This document shows, in pieces, positions 11,001 to 19,492 of a stretch of 23,735 bases of DNA (positions are counted from its first letter, which is position 1; each line of letters starts with the position of its first letter). The DNA comes from Micractinium sp. NFX-FRZ (lineage: Eukaryota > Chlorophyta > Trebouxiophyceae > Chlorellales > Chlorellaceae), in NCBI GenBank assembly GCA_029339195.1, contig JAPTJF010000653.1, forward strand, positions 1-23,735. Reading direction: 5' to 3'. The notes under the pieces are model-generated. The model worked only from the letters and a program-made list of their open reading frames with translations. It searched no databases and was not told the origin of the DNA. The position numbers and the translations under genes are program-made.

Positions 11001-13454
11001 AAATGGCTGATGCGATGCATCGCCAGATGCTTGGGTGCGGTGCATGGTCCCCGGCTGGGTGGCATCCCGGGTTGGGGAGGGGTGGGCGGGGTGGGGTTGC
11101 GAGCGCTAGCTGTCACCAACGCATTAACAGCAAGCTGGGTGATGTCATTCGGCACTTACCGGCGAGCTGGCCCAGGCCTCAGGCAGGGTCCCTGTGAAGC
11201 GGTTGTGGCTCAACTGCAGTGGGGCAGCACGCGGTGTGGTTGGGGCAGGGAGGGGCAGGGCAGCATGACACCCAACCCTGACGAGTGTGCGCGACCTCTA
11301 GCTCTAAAGAGTGTGCGCGAGATCTCGGTCCAAGGATTGTGTGCGAGATGTCGCTGTAGAGGGCCTTCATGCGACTGACTTGAAAACAAACGTCAAACAC
11401 CCACCACGCAAGTTTCCTTGGTGGGAACTGTTTGTTCGTACCTACACACACGCACACACTCACATTGCAGCCAAGGCAGCTGCCATTCGAAAGGGAAGCG
11501 GGGGCACTGGGTGTTGCGATGCTGCGCTGGCTGCGCAGTGTGATGCCATGCTGGCTGGCAAGGCAGGGGGGCACTCACCTCCAGAGAGGTCAGGTGCGGA
11601 TGGTGCTGCAGAAGGTGGGGCGGAAGTGTGCCGCTCAGGCAGTTGCCCACCAGATTCCTGCACGCATGGTGCAAGGCCATGCAGGCAGGTGTGGAGGCAC
11701 AGCGGGAGGTCCAGACGGGGTGCAGGGTTCACAATGCATTGTATGGCAAGCGGGTTGGGCTGCGTGCGCTTGCAACAGCTGTCGGCGTGCGCTTTCCACC
11801 ACCGACAGCTGTTGCAAGCGCTTCCCACCACTCACAGCTGTTGCATGCGCTTCCCACCACTTACACCTGTTGCAAGCGCCCTCCACCACTCACAGCTGTT
11901 GCAGCGCCGGGAAGCCTGTGTCCCACACTTCAGGAAGGGGGCCGCCCAGCAGGAGGCAGGACAGCTGCAAGGTGACCAGGGCGGGGAAGCCACGGGACCA
12001 GCCTGGCTGCAAGCCTGCTGCTACCCGCGCTGCCGCTCCGGTGCCAGCGCCAGCGCCAGCGCCCACGGCGCCGGCGCCGGCTTCCGGGCACCACCCTGTG
12101 CTGGGCACTCGCAGCGGCGCCTGCTCATCTTCCGCCACTGCCGGCCCAGTGAAGTGTCCTGAGATTGCAAGCCTCTCCAGCTTTGGGAAGCCTCCAGCGC
12201 CCCAGGCCGGCGGCAGCTGGCTGACGCCCGACAGCTCCACTTGCAGCAGTTGCAGCTGCGGCAGGATGCCCGGGTCGCTGCCCCAGCTGTCGGGCAGGCG
12301 CAGGGGCGGCGAGGCGGCGCATATGACAAGCGTGCTCAGCGTGGGCAGCGCGCCAGGCTGCATGTCGGGCAGCGCCGGCTGGCCCTCCAGCCGCGCAACA
12401 TCCACGGACAGGCTGCGCGGTGCATTGGCGAGGAGGCCGGGGGTGGTTGGCACATCAAGATGATATCAGAGTGAGGGCGGACGCAGGCGGTGTGTGCATG
12501 TGGGTGTATGTGGGGGCGTGAAGCGGCGGGGCGTGCACTGGCGGCGGCATGCCAGGCAATGCTGGGCGGACTGAGGCTCTCAGGGCCGGGTTCACCCTGA
12601 ACCTCAGTTGTTTTATGATATGGAATGGCAGAATGCGCAATCAAAAAACGGTGTGGGGAATGCGGGGAACTCACTGCCGGAGGCGGGGGAAGGCTGCCTG
12701 CCTCCCCCACGCTGCTGGGAGGCCGGCAGGGAGGCTGGCGCACAGCGCGATGCGGAGCTCTTGCAGCCACCGCAGCCGGGCCAGCTCGGGTGGCAGGCGC
12801 AGCGTGCGCAGTGCGACACACGTGGCGGTACGCAGGCCGAGTGTTGAGGCTGGCCGGTAGCGGATCGCCTGAGGAGGGTCGTGCACGAATCTGCGGGGCG
12901 TGCCAAATGACGGGAGGCGGCGGGATGGATGCTTGCATGCAAGCAGCACACGATGGAGTGCAGTGCGCCTAAAACCACGTGAAACCACGTGATGCACACC
13001 ACGTGATGCCTTCCAATTTTCCGCGCGCCTCCCGCTGTGCCCACGACAGCTGCATGCCTCACATGCTGGAGATGCGCCGCTCCTTGGTGCACGCCACTCC
13101 ATGCCAGTCGCACGGGTGCATGGCGTTGCCCAGCTCCCAGCCGGTACCCCCGCTCAAGCTGTTGTTGCCGTCGTGCAGGGCGCGGCGCAGGCCACGCATG
13201 ATGGCCATCTCTGCAGGCGGGTGGGCAGGCGGGCAAGCAGTCAACAACGCACAGCGTGCTTTGCCTGTCGGGCTGGACTAGGATGCATGCTGGTGCCGGC
13301 AATGGCCTTCGCATGCTGCGCTGGCAAGATCTGCGGGCAACGAGGCGGCACACAGCGCGGGCAGCGCACCTTCCTCCTCGTCCTCCGGTGCACAGCGGAC
13401 CATGACCAGCGCTGCCACCAGAAAAACCAGGCAGGCTACATGGCGCATGCTCAT
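7042..13454 (-). CDS. LRR receptor-like protein kinase (16 exons, 913 aa)
   Basis: Exons 5' to 3': 13454-13370, 13210-13063, 12890-12675, 12412-11894, 11657-11579, 11213-11160, 10678-10506, 10265-10194, 9991-9358, 9200-9102, 8776-8669, 8501-8401, 8218-8132, 7964-7852, 7578-7527, 7243-7042. All phases agree. Start: the Met opening a signal peptide (MSMRHVACLVFLVAALVMV). Next come an LRR N-terminal cap with CDWHGVACT, about 11 LRRs (residues 95-447, e.g. LSHNRFTGTLPEAW), and a single membrane helix (about 488-511). The kinase domain (669-905) has Gly loop GQGAHAVV, Lys693 in VAVK, helix-C Glu708, HSDLKSNN with catalytic Asp788, DLG at 806-808 and APE at 830-832. Such receptors sense extracellular ligands and phosphorylate cytosolic targets; the ligand is unknown. 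HRD is HSD (non-RD type) and DFG is DLG, but Lys, Glu and both Asp are kept, so activity is plausible. The 9991 acceptor is the least certain; another AG lies upstream in the same phase. Confidence 0.9.
7481..7501. repeat. Interstitial telomere-like repeat (TTAGGG)3 in a kinase intron
   Basis: Three CCCTAA units plus flanks lie in the intron between the last two kinase exons; on the gene strand they read TTAGGG. Chlorella-type telomeres are TTTAGGG, so this is not a simple copy of the expected host telomere. Confidence 0.85.
8046..8076. repeat. (AGC)n trinucleotide repeat in a kinase intron
   Basis: About nine to ten AGC units lie in the intron between the catalytic-loop exon and the DLG exon. 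On the gene strand this is GCT/CTG and could act as part of a pyrimidine-containing tract. It is non-coding in the model. Confidence 0.85.
8826..8935. repeat. Degenerate AGCACAGC-rich low-complexity stretch
   Basis: Repeated CAGCACAGC and TGGCA blocks fill part of the intron between the VAVK exon and the helix-C exon. There is no coding signal consistent with the kinase frame. Confidence 0.6.
10831..11010. repeat. Minisatellite, unit about 25 bp, 7-8 degenerate copies
   Basis: Units such as GGCTGGGTGTACCGCATTTT repeat with 22-25 bp spacing and become less regular to the right. The array lies in the kinase intron between the LSHNRFTG exon and the next LRR exon. Its small reading frames are by-products of the repeat. 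Confidence 0.8.
11766..11821. repeat. Perfect 20-bp inverted repeat with 16-nt loop
   Basis: The left arm 11766-11785 and right arm 11802-11821 are exact reverse complements (core TTGCAACAGCTGTCGG). In the kinase pre-mRNA this would form a stable hairpin just downstream of the 29-bp donor repeats. It appears to be an inverted join at the edge of that array. Confidence 0.85.
11775..11905 (-). repeat. 29-bp tandem array carrying repeated splice donors
   Basis: Unit starts are at 11775 (30 bp), 11805, 11834, 11863 and 11892 (partial, overlapping the exon end). On the gene strand each unit reads roughly CAACAGCT/GTGAGTGGTGG. The unit at 11892 holds the donor that ends the large LRR exon. The unit at 11863 carries GTAAGT and that at 11834 carries GTGAGT; the units further into the intron have lost the consensus. 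Confidence 0.85.
12976..13005. promoter_or_regulatory. Three CACGTG boxes in 30 bp (kinase intron 2)
   Basis: CACGTG occurs at 12976-12981, 12986-12991 and 13000-13005, each as CCACGTGA, within the second intron of the kinase gene. In plants CACGTG is a G-box bound by bZIP and bHLH factors. It may be a small repeat rather than a regulatory site. Confidence 0.4.
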
Positions 13455-13924
13455 CAGGCACGCGTCACGTGCCCATTCGCAAGGTGAGGCGGGGTGGACC
13501 CGCGGCGCGGCGCGGCGGCGCCAGTACCAGCCCCCTGCAACTTTCCGCAAGTCGCTGCCTTCCCTATGCCGTGCTCTGTTTCTTGCTGCGTGTGTTTGGC
13601 AGCGTCTGGGCCTGCACCCGTGCGGAACGGTGGCTTTATGGAGTGGGGCACTTAGCCGGGAGGCGGCCTGATGCTCTGGCTTGCTGTGGCTTGTGACAAT
13701 TCATTTAGGATCACGTGAAGCTAACTTTGTCGCTTTTCGGGAGTGTCGAAGCAGCGCAGCTTGCCCAGCAGGGAGCGCCAGCAGGGAGACGAAGGCTGCT
13801 CGCCTTCCTAGCTCCTTGGCACCTTGCGGTTTCACCGATCCCATATACGTGTGGAGATTCTGGTTTTACCAGCCAAAGGACCGGTTCCCCGCCGGACCCC
13901 CGGAAGACTTCTCGGCAGAGCGCG
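13455..13924. promoter_or_regulatory. Divergent promoter region, kinase gene / oxidoreductase gene
   Basis: This 470-bp gap separates two start codons facing apart and should carry both promoters and 5' UTRs. Palindromic CACGTG sites lie at 13466-13471 and 13712-13717. I see no convincing TATA box. Confidence 0.6.
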
Positions 13925-16900
13925 ATGGCGGCGCCTGAGGTGCGCCTTTACCCAAGCAGTGCTGCAAGAGCTTTTGCAGCGGGCAGCATGCGGCCGCGGC
14001 CGCCCCGCGCAAGCGTTGACCACTGCTGACTGCTGTCGCCACTCTTGCCTGCAGGCGGAGCGGTGCGAGCTGGCCATGGTGGGGGCTGGCCTGGCGGCGG
14101 CACACCTCGTGGCCCGGCTGCCAGAAAGACTGCTCAAAGTAAGCATGAGTTCATTAGACGAGAAATATTGCTGTGCATTCATGTTGATGTGTGCTACACA
14201 GTAGAGAGCAGCAGGGCCGCTCCGCATGTCCAGCGCGCCCTCCCGCCCGCCAGCCCAGCCGTCCTCCCCCCTCCTTCCTGTTGCTTTCCCCCAGGGCACG
14301 GTGGTGGTCGACAGCAGCGGCAGCGGCTGGCTGGGGGGCTGGGCCGAAAAGATGTCAGCACTGGGCGCGCCGCATGTTCGCACCCCCGTTATGCAGCACC
14401 CGCATGCGCAGCCGCTGGCACTCAAGGCGTTTGCAGACAAGTGCGGGCGGCAGCAGGTAGGCCGCGCGGGGCGACTGTAAGGCCTGTGGCACACTGACTG
14501 TTATTGTCAGGGTGCCTTCCATGGGTCCGCAAGCCTGCCCAAGTGGCATGCACAATCCTGCAGCGTTGACCCCCCACCGTGCCTGCACCCACCCGCTTGC
14601 CTGGTCAGGAGCTGACCCCAGTGGCCAAGGGCTTTGCCCCTGTCCCCTCCCTGGACCTCTTCAAAGACTTCGTGGCAGCAAAGGTGGGCAACGATCCTGC
14701 CTGCTTCTGCTTCTGCTGCCCGCTGCTGCTGCTGCTGCTGCTGCAACTACTCCCGCTGCCGCTGCTGCAGCTGCTGCAGCTGCTGCCTTTATGGCTGGCA
14801 CTTGCGGAGGCAGGGAGCAGAGAGGAGCGGAGTGGCCTGACCTGCGCCCTCAGGGGGCAAGCTCAATGTGGCTCTCACGCACTGGCCTCTCTCTTGTGAC
14901 ACATGTGCAGGTGGTGGCAAAGCTGCCGCCTCCTCTGCAAAAAACGCGGCAGGACAAGGTGCTGAGGATTGAGAGGCTGGAGGGGGAGGAGGGCCCAGGT
15001 GAGGGGAGCCACTCAGCGGCTGCTGCTGCTGCTGCTGCTGGCAAGTCTCCCTGCTCTTACCGTCGCTTCTGGGCAAAGTGTGCTGCTGCAAGTGCAGAGT
15101 GTGCAGCTGCAGCTGCCTGCCATGTTGTGTGTTGCCGAGGCAGCGCAGCAGCTGAACCGCTAGGCCCCCCCTCATGACTGATGCTGATTCTGAACCCGGT
15201 ATGCCTCATCTCCGGCAAAAGGCCAGCCACCTGTTATGCGCGCCCTTCTGCCACCTTTCCTCTCGCCCCCCCTCGTGCTGTCGCAGGATGCCTCGTGCAC
15301 TTGGCCAGCGGCAAGGTGCTGGCACCACGTGCCGTCATCTACACCCCCGCCAACCGCCAGCCCGTGCTGCCCGCCTGGGTGCAGCCGCTGCTGCTGCAGG
15401 CGGGGGGTGGCGCGGCAGAGGGGCCGCCACAGCTGGCGCAGCAGCAGCATCTGCCCCAGCAGCAGCAGCAGCAGCACCGCCTGCCAGCTGGCATGGCCAC
15501 GTCAGACCAGGTGGACCTGCGCCGTGCTGACCTGGCGGGCCGGCGGGTCGTGGTGGTGGGCGGCGGCATGAGCGCGGGTCTGCTGGCGGCGGGGGCGGCG
15601 GAGCGGGGGGCTGAGGTGACGCTCGTCTGCCGAAGGTGGGTGGGTGGGACGGATGCATTACAGCTTGCCGACTGCACGCCTGTTTGATCCTGCACGGTGC
15701 ACCAACCTTGCAACACCGGCATCCTGCACCGCCCAGACGCCTCCCACACCATTTGCCGGACACATGCCGCCTGCCGCTCCCCCGCCCTCCCCTGGCTGCA
15801 TCCTGTGGCCCGCAGGCCTCTGGTGCCGCAGCCCTTTGAGACGGAAGTGGGGTGGTGGGGCGCCCGGCAGCTGAACGAGTTCCGGCAGCTGGAAGGCGCG
15901 GCGCTGCGCCTGCGTGCCTGCAATCGCGCACGCAGGTGAGCGGGGGACGAGGCCATTGGGCATCTGGCGGGGTTTAGGGTTTGCGCCGGGCATGGCCGCG
16001 TTGCTGCCTCGATTTGCTGTGAGGTTTTGGAAAGGGGGCAGATGTACATGCAGCTAAGTGGCCTGCCTCATGTGTGCTCACATGCCGCTGCAGGCAGGGC
16101 AGCGTGCACCTGCCGGTCTGGCGGCGGCTGGTGCAGCAGGCAGCCAGCGGCAGGCTGACTGTGCTGGAGGGCTGGGAGGTGGCTGCAGCCCAGCAGCAGG
16201 AGGCGGCGGAGGCAAAGCAGGCAGGCAGCAGCAGCCCCACCTGGCATCTGAGCGTGGCCCAGAGGGACGCAGACCGCCCGCTGCCACGCAAGCAGGCGGC
16301 TGTTCCCACGCTGTTTGAGCAGGCAGTGGCAGCAACCGCGGCAGGCGGAGCAGGCGACGGCGCCTCTGCTTCAACTGTGAAGCAGCAGCGGCAGCAGCAG
16401 GGGGAGGAGGAGGATGCGACAGGCTCGGCAGCACCGCCGCAGGCGCCGCCCACGCCGTCCCCCGAGCCAGAGCAGGCACAGCATGGAGCACAGCAGGGAG
16501 CACAGCATGGCTGCCAGCTGGATGCTGACCTGGTATGGCTGGCCTGCGGCCGGGCCTATGACGCAGCCTGCGACCCCGTGCTGAGCCAGCTGCAAGCCGA
16601 CTGCCCCACCCTGCTGGCGGGGGGCTATGCCCAGTTGGATGAGGAGCACCTGTGCTGGCCAGGAGCTGCAGTCTATGTCATGGGACGGGGCGCCCTGCTC
16701 AGCCAGGGCCCCGCTGCAGGTACCAGAGGCTGGTGGCGGGCAGAGAGTGGTTGGTGGGGTGTTGAGGAAAGTGCCTTCTGTGGCTGTGGCTGCAGGCTGG
16801 CTGGCACTGGTGGCTCTGCCCTGCCAGGATGCCTACCTTGCAGCCGGCCAGTTGTAGCTTGCGTATTGCCCACCACCTCCCTCCGTCTGCCCACGCCTTG

Positions 16901-18680
16901 AACTTGTTCCTCCTTGCTGGTGGCATCCCGCGGATGCTCTTAGCTGCCAACCACATTGCCCCATGCCGCATGAAGCACCATCAACACAGCCTGCCCTCCT
17001 TCCCCCCGCTGTGCAGGCGACCTGCCCGGCATGCGCATCGCAGCCGACCGCATCGCCGCCTCCCTGCAGCGGCTGGACTACGCCGACGCCCCCGTGTGGC
17101 AGGGCGCCGCGCAGCGCCTGCTAGACTGCCTGCAGCGCCAGCAGCAGCAGCAGCAGCAGCAGACGGGCGGCCAGGGAAGCGCCGCGGGCACTGGCAACAG
17201 TGGCGGCGCTGGCAGTGAGGGCAGCGATGGCGCTGCCTCCCTCCCGGAGCGCCTGGCGGCTGCGGTGGCTGCCGCGACGGCGGCCCTGCCGGCGCTGCCT
17301 CTGGAGGCTGAGGGGTGCATGTATGTGGAACCAAAGCCCAAGGCACTGGTTTCCAAGCCAGACAACCTCATTGATGTGTCCGACCTCGACCCAGCGCTGC
17401 CCAGGTAGGGGTACACTACAGATCCGTGTTTGGTGATTGCCATGCATTGTGTGCAACGCAGACAACAACTGATGACGTTGTCAGTAGAGACGCTAAAGGT
17501 GGAATGTGTCTGGTTTGAATCCAGCGCTGCCCAGGCAACAATGTTCAGCTGTGGGGGCAGGGGAGGGGAGGGGAGGGCACTGCTGGGGCAGGGCTCTGGC
17601 AGTTGAGTGGGGACTGCCAGCTGGGTGACACCTCAAGGCAGGGCTAGCATGCCACCGTCTTGCAGCCTTGGGCTTTCCGGCGTGTACTGCAGTTGGGTGG
17701 CTACCAACAGGGTGACCTGCCGCAGGCTAGCAAGACAGAATATGTAGTTAAGTACGTGTGTGCTTTGCGTGTACTGCAGGAAGGAGCTGTCGCAGTACAA
17801 GTTCACGGACGGCGATTTCGAGATCTGTGTGATCTGCCAGCTGGACGAGGCGGTACCGCTGGAGCAGGCAAGTTGAACCCCAACCCGTGTGAACAACAAG
17901 TACAGCCTTACTGCTCCGCTTAGTGCACTCTGCGCTGGCGGGGGGTGTCTGGTCTGCAAGGTGGCAGGGTAGGGCTGGTGGGAAGAGGCGATGGAGGAGG
18001 AGAGGGGGGAGGGGTGTTGCAGGTGGAGCCGTGGCGGAGGCGCTTGGTGAGTCCCGTCCTGCCAGCCATCAGGATGGGCACGCCACCATCTGGCACAGCA
18101 ATACGCTGTGCCGAAGCAAGTGACATCCCGTCGCGTCCGCTGGCCACCCTGCCCACCACTCTGCTAGCCTCACTTCCGTTTGCTGCTCCTTGCTTGCTCC
18201 CCCCCATGTGCAGGTGCGCGTGCTGTTTGGGCAGCAGCACCTTGAGATGTGGGCGGTGGGGGAGGCGGCGGCCTACCACCTGCACCTGCCCCGCCTCTAC
18301 GGCCGGGTCATCACCAAAAAGTGCTCCTTCAAAGTCAACAAGGTGGGCTTGGGATGCATAGTGCAGCTTGATAAACATTGACTGCCCAACAGGCAGGCCT
18401 GAGAGGTTTGCTCACAGTGGCAGAGTTCACAGCTTGTCAAATTGGCATCATCTGGAGCAATGCAGGTGTCTGCTCCTGCCTGCAATACCCGTGTAGGTGC
18501 TCATTGAGTGCCCAGGTAGCATGGCTGGCGGCGCCTGCACCCACCACCCTCCCCACGCTCACAGCCTCCCTGCCGCTGCCGCCCTCCCCTCTGCCCGGTC
18601 CCTCCCCGCAGAAGGCGAAGAAGGTGTACCTGATGCTGCAAAAGGAGAGCGACGCCGAGTGGCGCTTCCTCAAGGGCTGA
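13925..18680 (+). CDS. FAD/NAD(P)-type oxidoreductase fused to an SGT1-like CS domain (12 exons, 730 aa)
   Basis: Exons: 13925-13939, 14055-14138, 14295-14456, 14609-14683, 14911-14998, 15287-15635, 15816-15935, 16094-16719, 17017-17404, 17780-17867, 18214-18342, 18612-18680. Phases agree throughout. A first Rossmann motif (LAMVGAGLAAAHL, GAGLAA 15-20) is followed by a region with HPHAQPLALKAF and ELTPV, reminiscent of SidA/lysine-ornithine N-monooxygenase-like proteins. A second Rossmann motif (VVVVGGGMSAG, 229-239) ends in VTLVCRR, typical of NAD(P) binding. Gln/Glu/Ala-rich low-complexity inserts lie near 345-460 and 535-580. Residues about 637-728 resemble the CS domain of SGT1 (PRLYGRVITKKCSF, close to the SGT1 PRLFGK segment), which binds Hsp90. 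Substrate and location are unknown. The start gives a 5-codon first exon; an alternative donor after codon 30 would leave a 40-nt intron and add a transit-peptide-like N-terminus. The intron at 17868 has a GC donor. Confidence 0.84.
14718..14788. repeat. CTG/CTGC-rich trinucleotide tract in an intron
   Basis: Runs of CTG interrupted by CAACTACTCCCG and CTGCAG units lie in the intron after the 14609-14683 exon. A similar CTG run occurs in the next intron at about 15019-15041. Confidence 0.8.
15439..15476 (+). repeat. CAG repeat encoding poly-Gln in the oxidoreductase
   Basis: Two CAG runs in the 15287-15635 exon encode QQQ-H-L-P-QQQQQQ in the loop before the second Rossmann motif. A second coding CAG run at about 17138-17164 encodes another poly-Gln in the linker. 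Such loops are probably disordered. Confidence 0.85.
17521..17535 (+). repeat. 15-bp exact copy of the exon end before the CS-domain intron
   Basis: CCAGCGCTGCCCAGG at 17391-17405 (end of the linker exon plus the first donor base) recurs exactly here, 130 bp into the intron. The true site continues as GTAGGG; the copy continues as GCAACA. Confidence 0.75.
17868..17873 (+). other. GC-AG intron donor (CAG/GCAAGT)
   Basis: The 17780-17867 exon ends in CAG followed by GCAAGT, the consensus for rare GC-AG introns, and joins in phase 0 to the 18214 exon. No GT donor nearby keeps the CS-domain frame. Confidence 0.75.
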
Positions 18681-19492
18681 TGCCCCAGCCTTGCTGCAAG
18701 CTGGGCGTGGCACTAACTGGCATCGCCACAGAACGGGCGACAAGGCTGGTGGGGCAGGGAACGGTGGCACTCAGGCTGCAGCAGCTGCGGCTCCATTTGC
18801 CTTGTGCCCCGGGCGCACGTGGTACGTCATGCCATGCATTCATCATTTGTCCATACCTACCGCTTGAGTTGTGTGTGGTGATTTTACAGAGGTGCTCAAC
18901 AAATGGGGTCAATGGTACACAAGGACTCGCTCACGGCAAGGGGCTGCTCTACATCGATGCCATGAGGCGCAGAGAAACAGATGCACGTGGCAAAGGAATG
19001 GCGGACCTGTGGCGGCCGGAAATGTGTGCACATAACAGGGGAGGGGGAGGGGGGGCCAAAGGGCCCAGGGTCGCTCGGTCAGAGTCGGTCAAGCGCAAGG
19101 AGGATAGAGGGGAAATTGACGGGAGTGGCAGCATAACAAAGCTGACGAGGTGCCACCAGTGCGGGTGGGTGGGTGTCACGCCAACCGGCAGTGAACACGA
19201 GTGATGGGGTGGACGCTTGACGCAGGTGAAGTCAGGTCGTGGCGGTGGCATGGCGTTACACACTTGTCCGTCCTGGTTGTCGGGAGCGAGAGAGTATGCC
19301 AGTAGGGTGAGGTCTGTGTGATTCAATTAAGTTGGGGTGGGTGGGCAGCGGCCAGCAGATCCAGCTCCCTCTCCTGAGTGTGCCCAGCAGAGGGACCCAG
19401 CCGTGCATTATGCTGTGTGCGCTGCCCTGGTGCACCCACCAGCCCCGGTGGTGCATAACCAGCGCCGTGCTTCAGAGCCCATGCCGCGCCGG
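18681..19492. other. Convergent intergenic region
   Basis: It holds the 3' UTRs of the oxidoreductase gene (plus) and RCC1-like gene (minus). The long plus-strand reading frame across 18497-19204 is out of frame with the oxidoreductase and shows no family signal. I found no plus-strand TGTAA for the oxidoreductase gene. Confidence 0.65.
19256..19260 (-). terminator. TGTAA poly(A) signal, RCC1-like gene
   Basis: TTACA on the plus strand reads TGTAA on the gene strand, about 233 bp past its stop codon, similar to the spacing seen for the Prp40-like gene. Confidence 0.5.

Noticed and set aside
11775..11905. CRISPR-like array of 29-bp repeats
   Set aside because: The repeats are directly adjacent with no unique spacers, and they lie at a splice donor in a nuclear gene.
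12413..12453. Extending the large LRR exon upstream to a GTG at 12453
   Set aside because: A TGA lies just upstream in that frame with no acceptor between. The acceptor at 12413 joins FPRLR to HLSVDV and restores a proper LRR.
17405..17779. Treating the CS domain as a separate downstream gene
   Set aside because: The CS exons have no start codon of their own in frame, no promoter-like gap exists, and the phase across the intron matches. Kept as a testable alternative.
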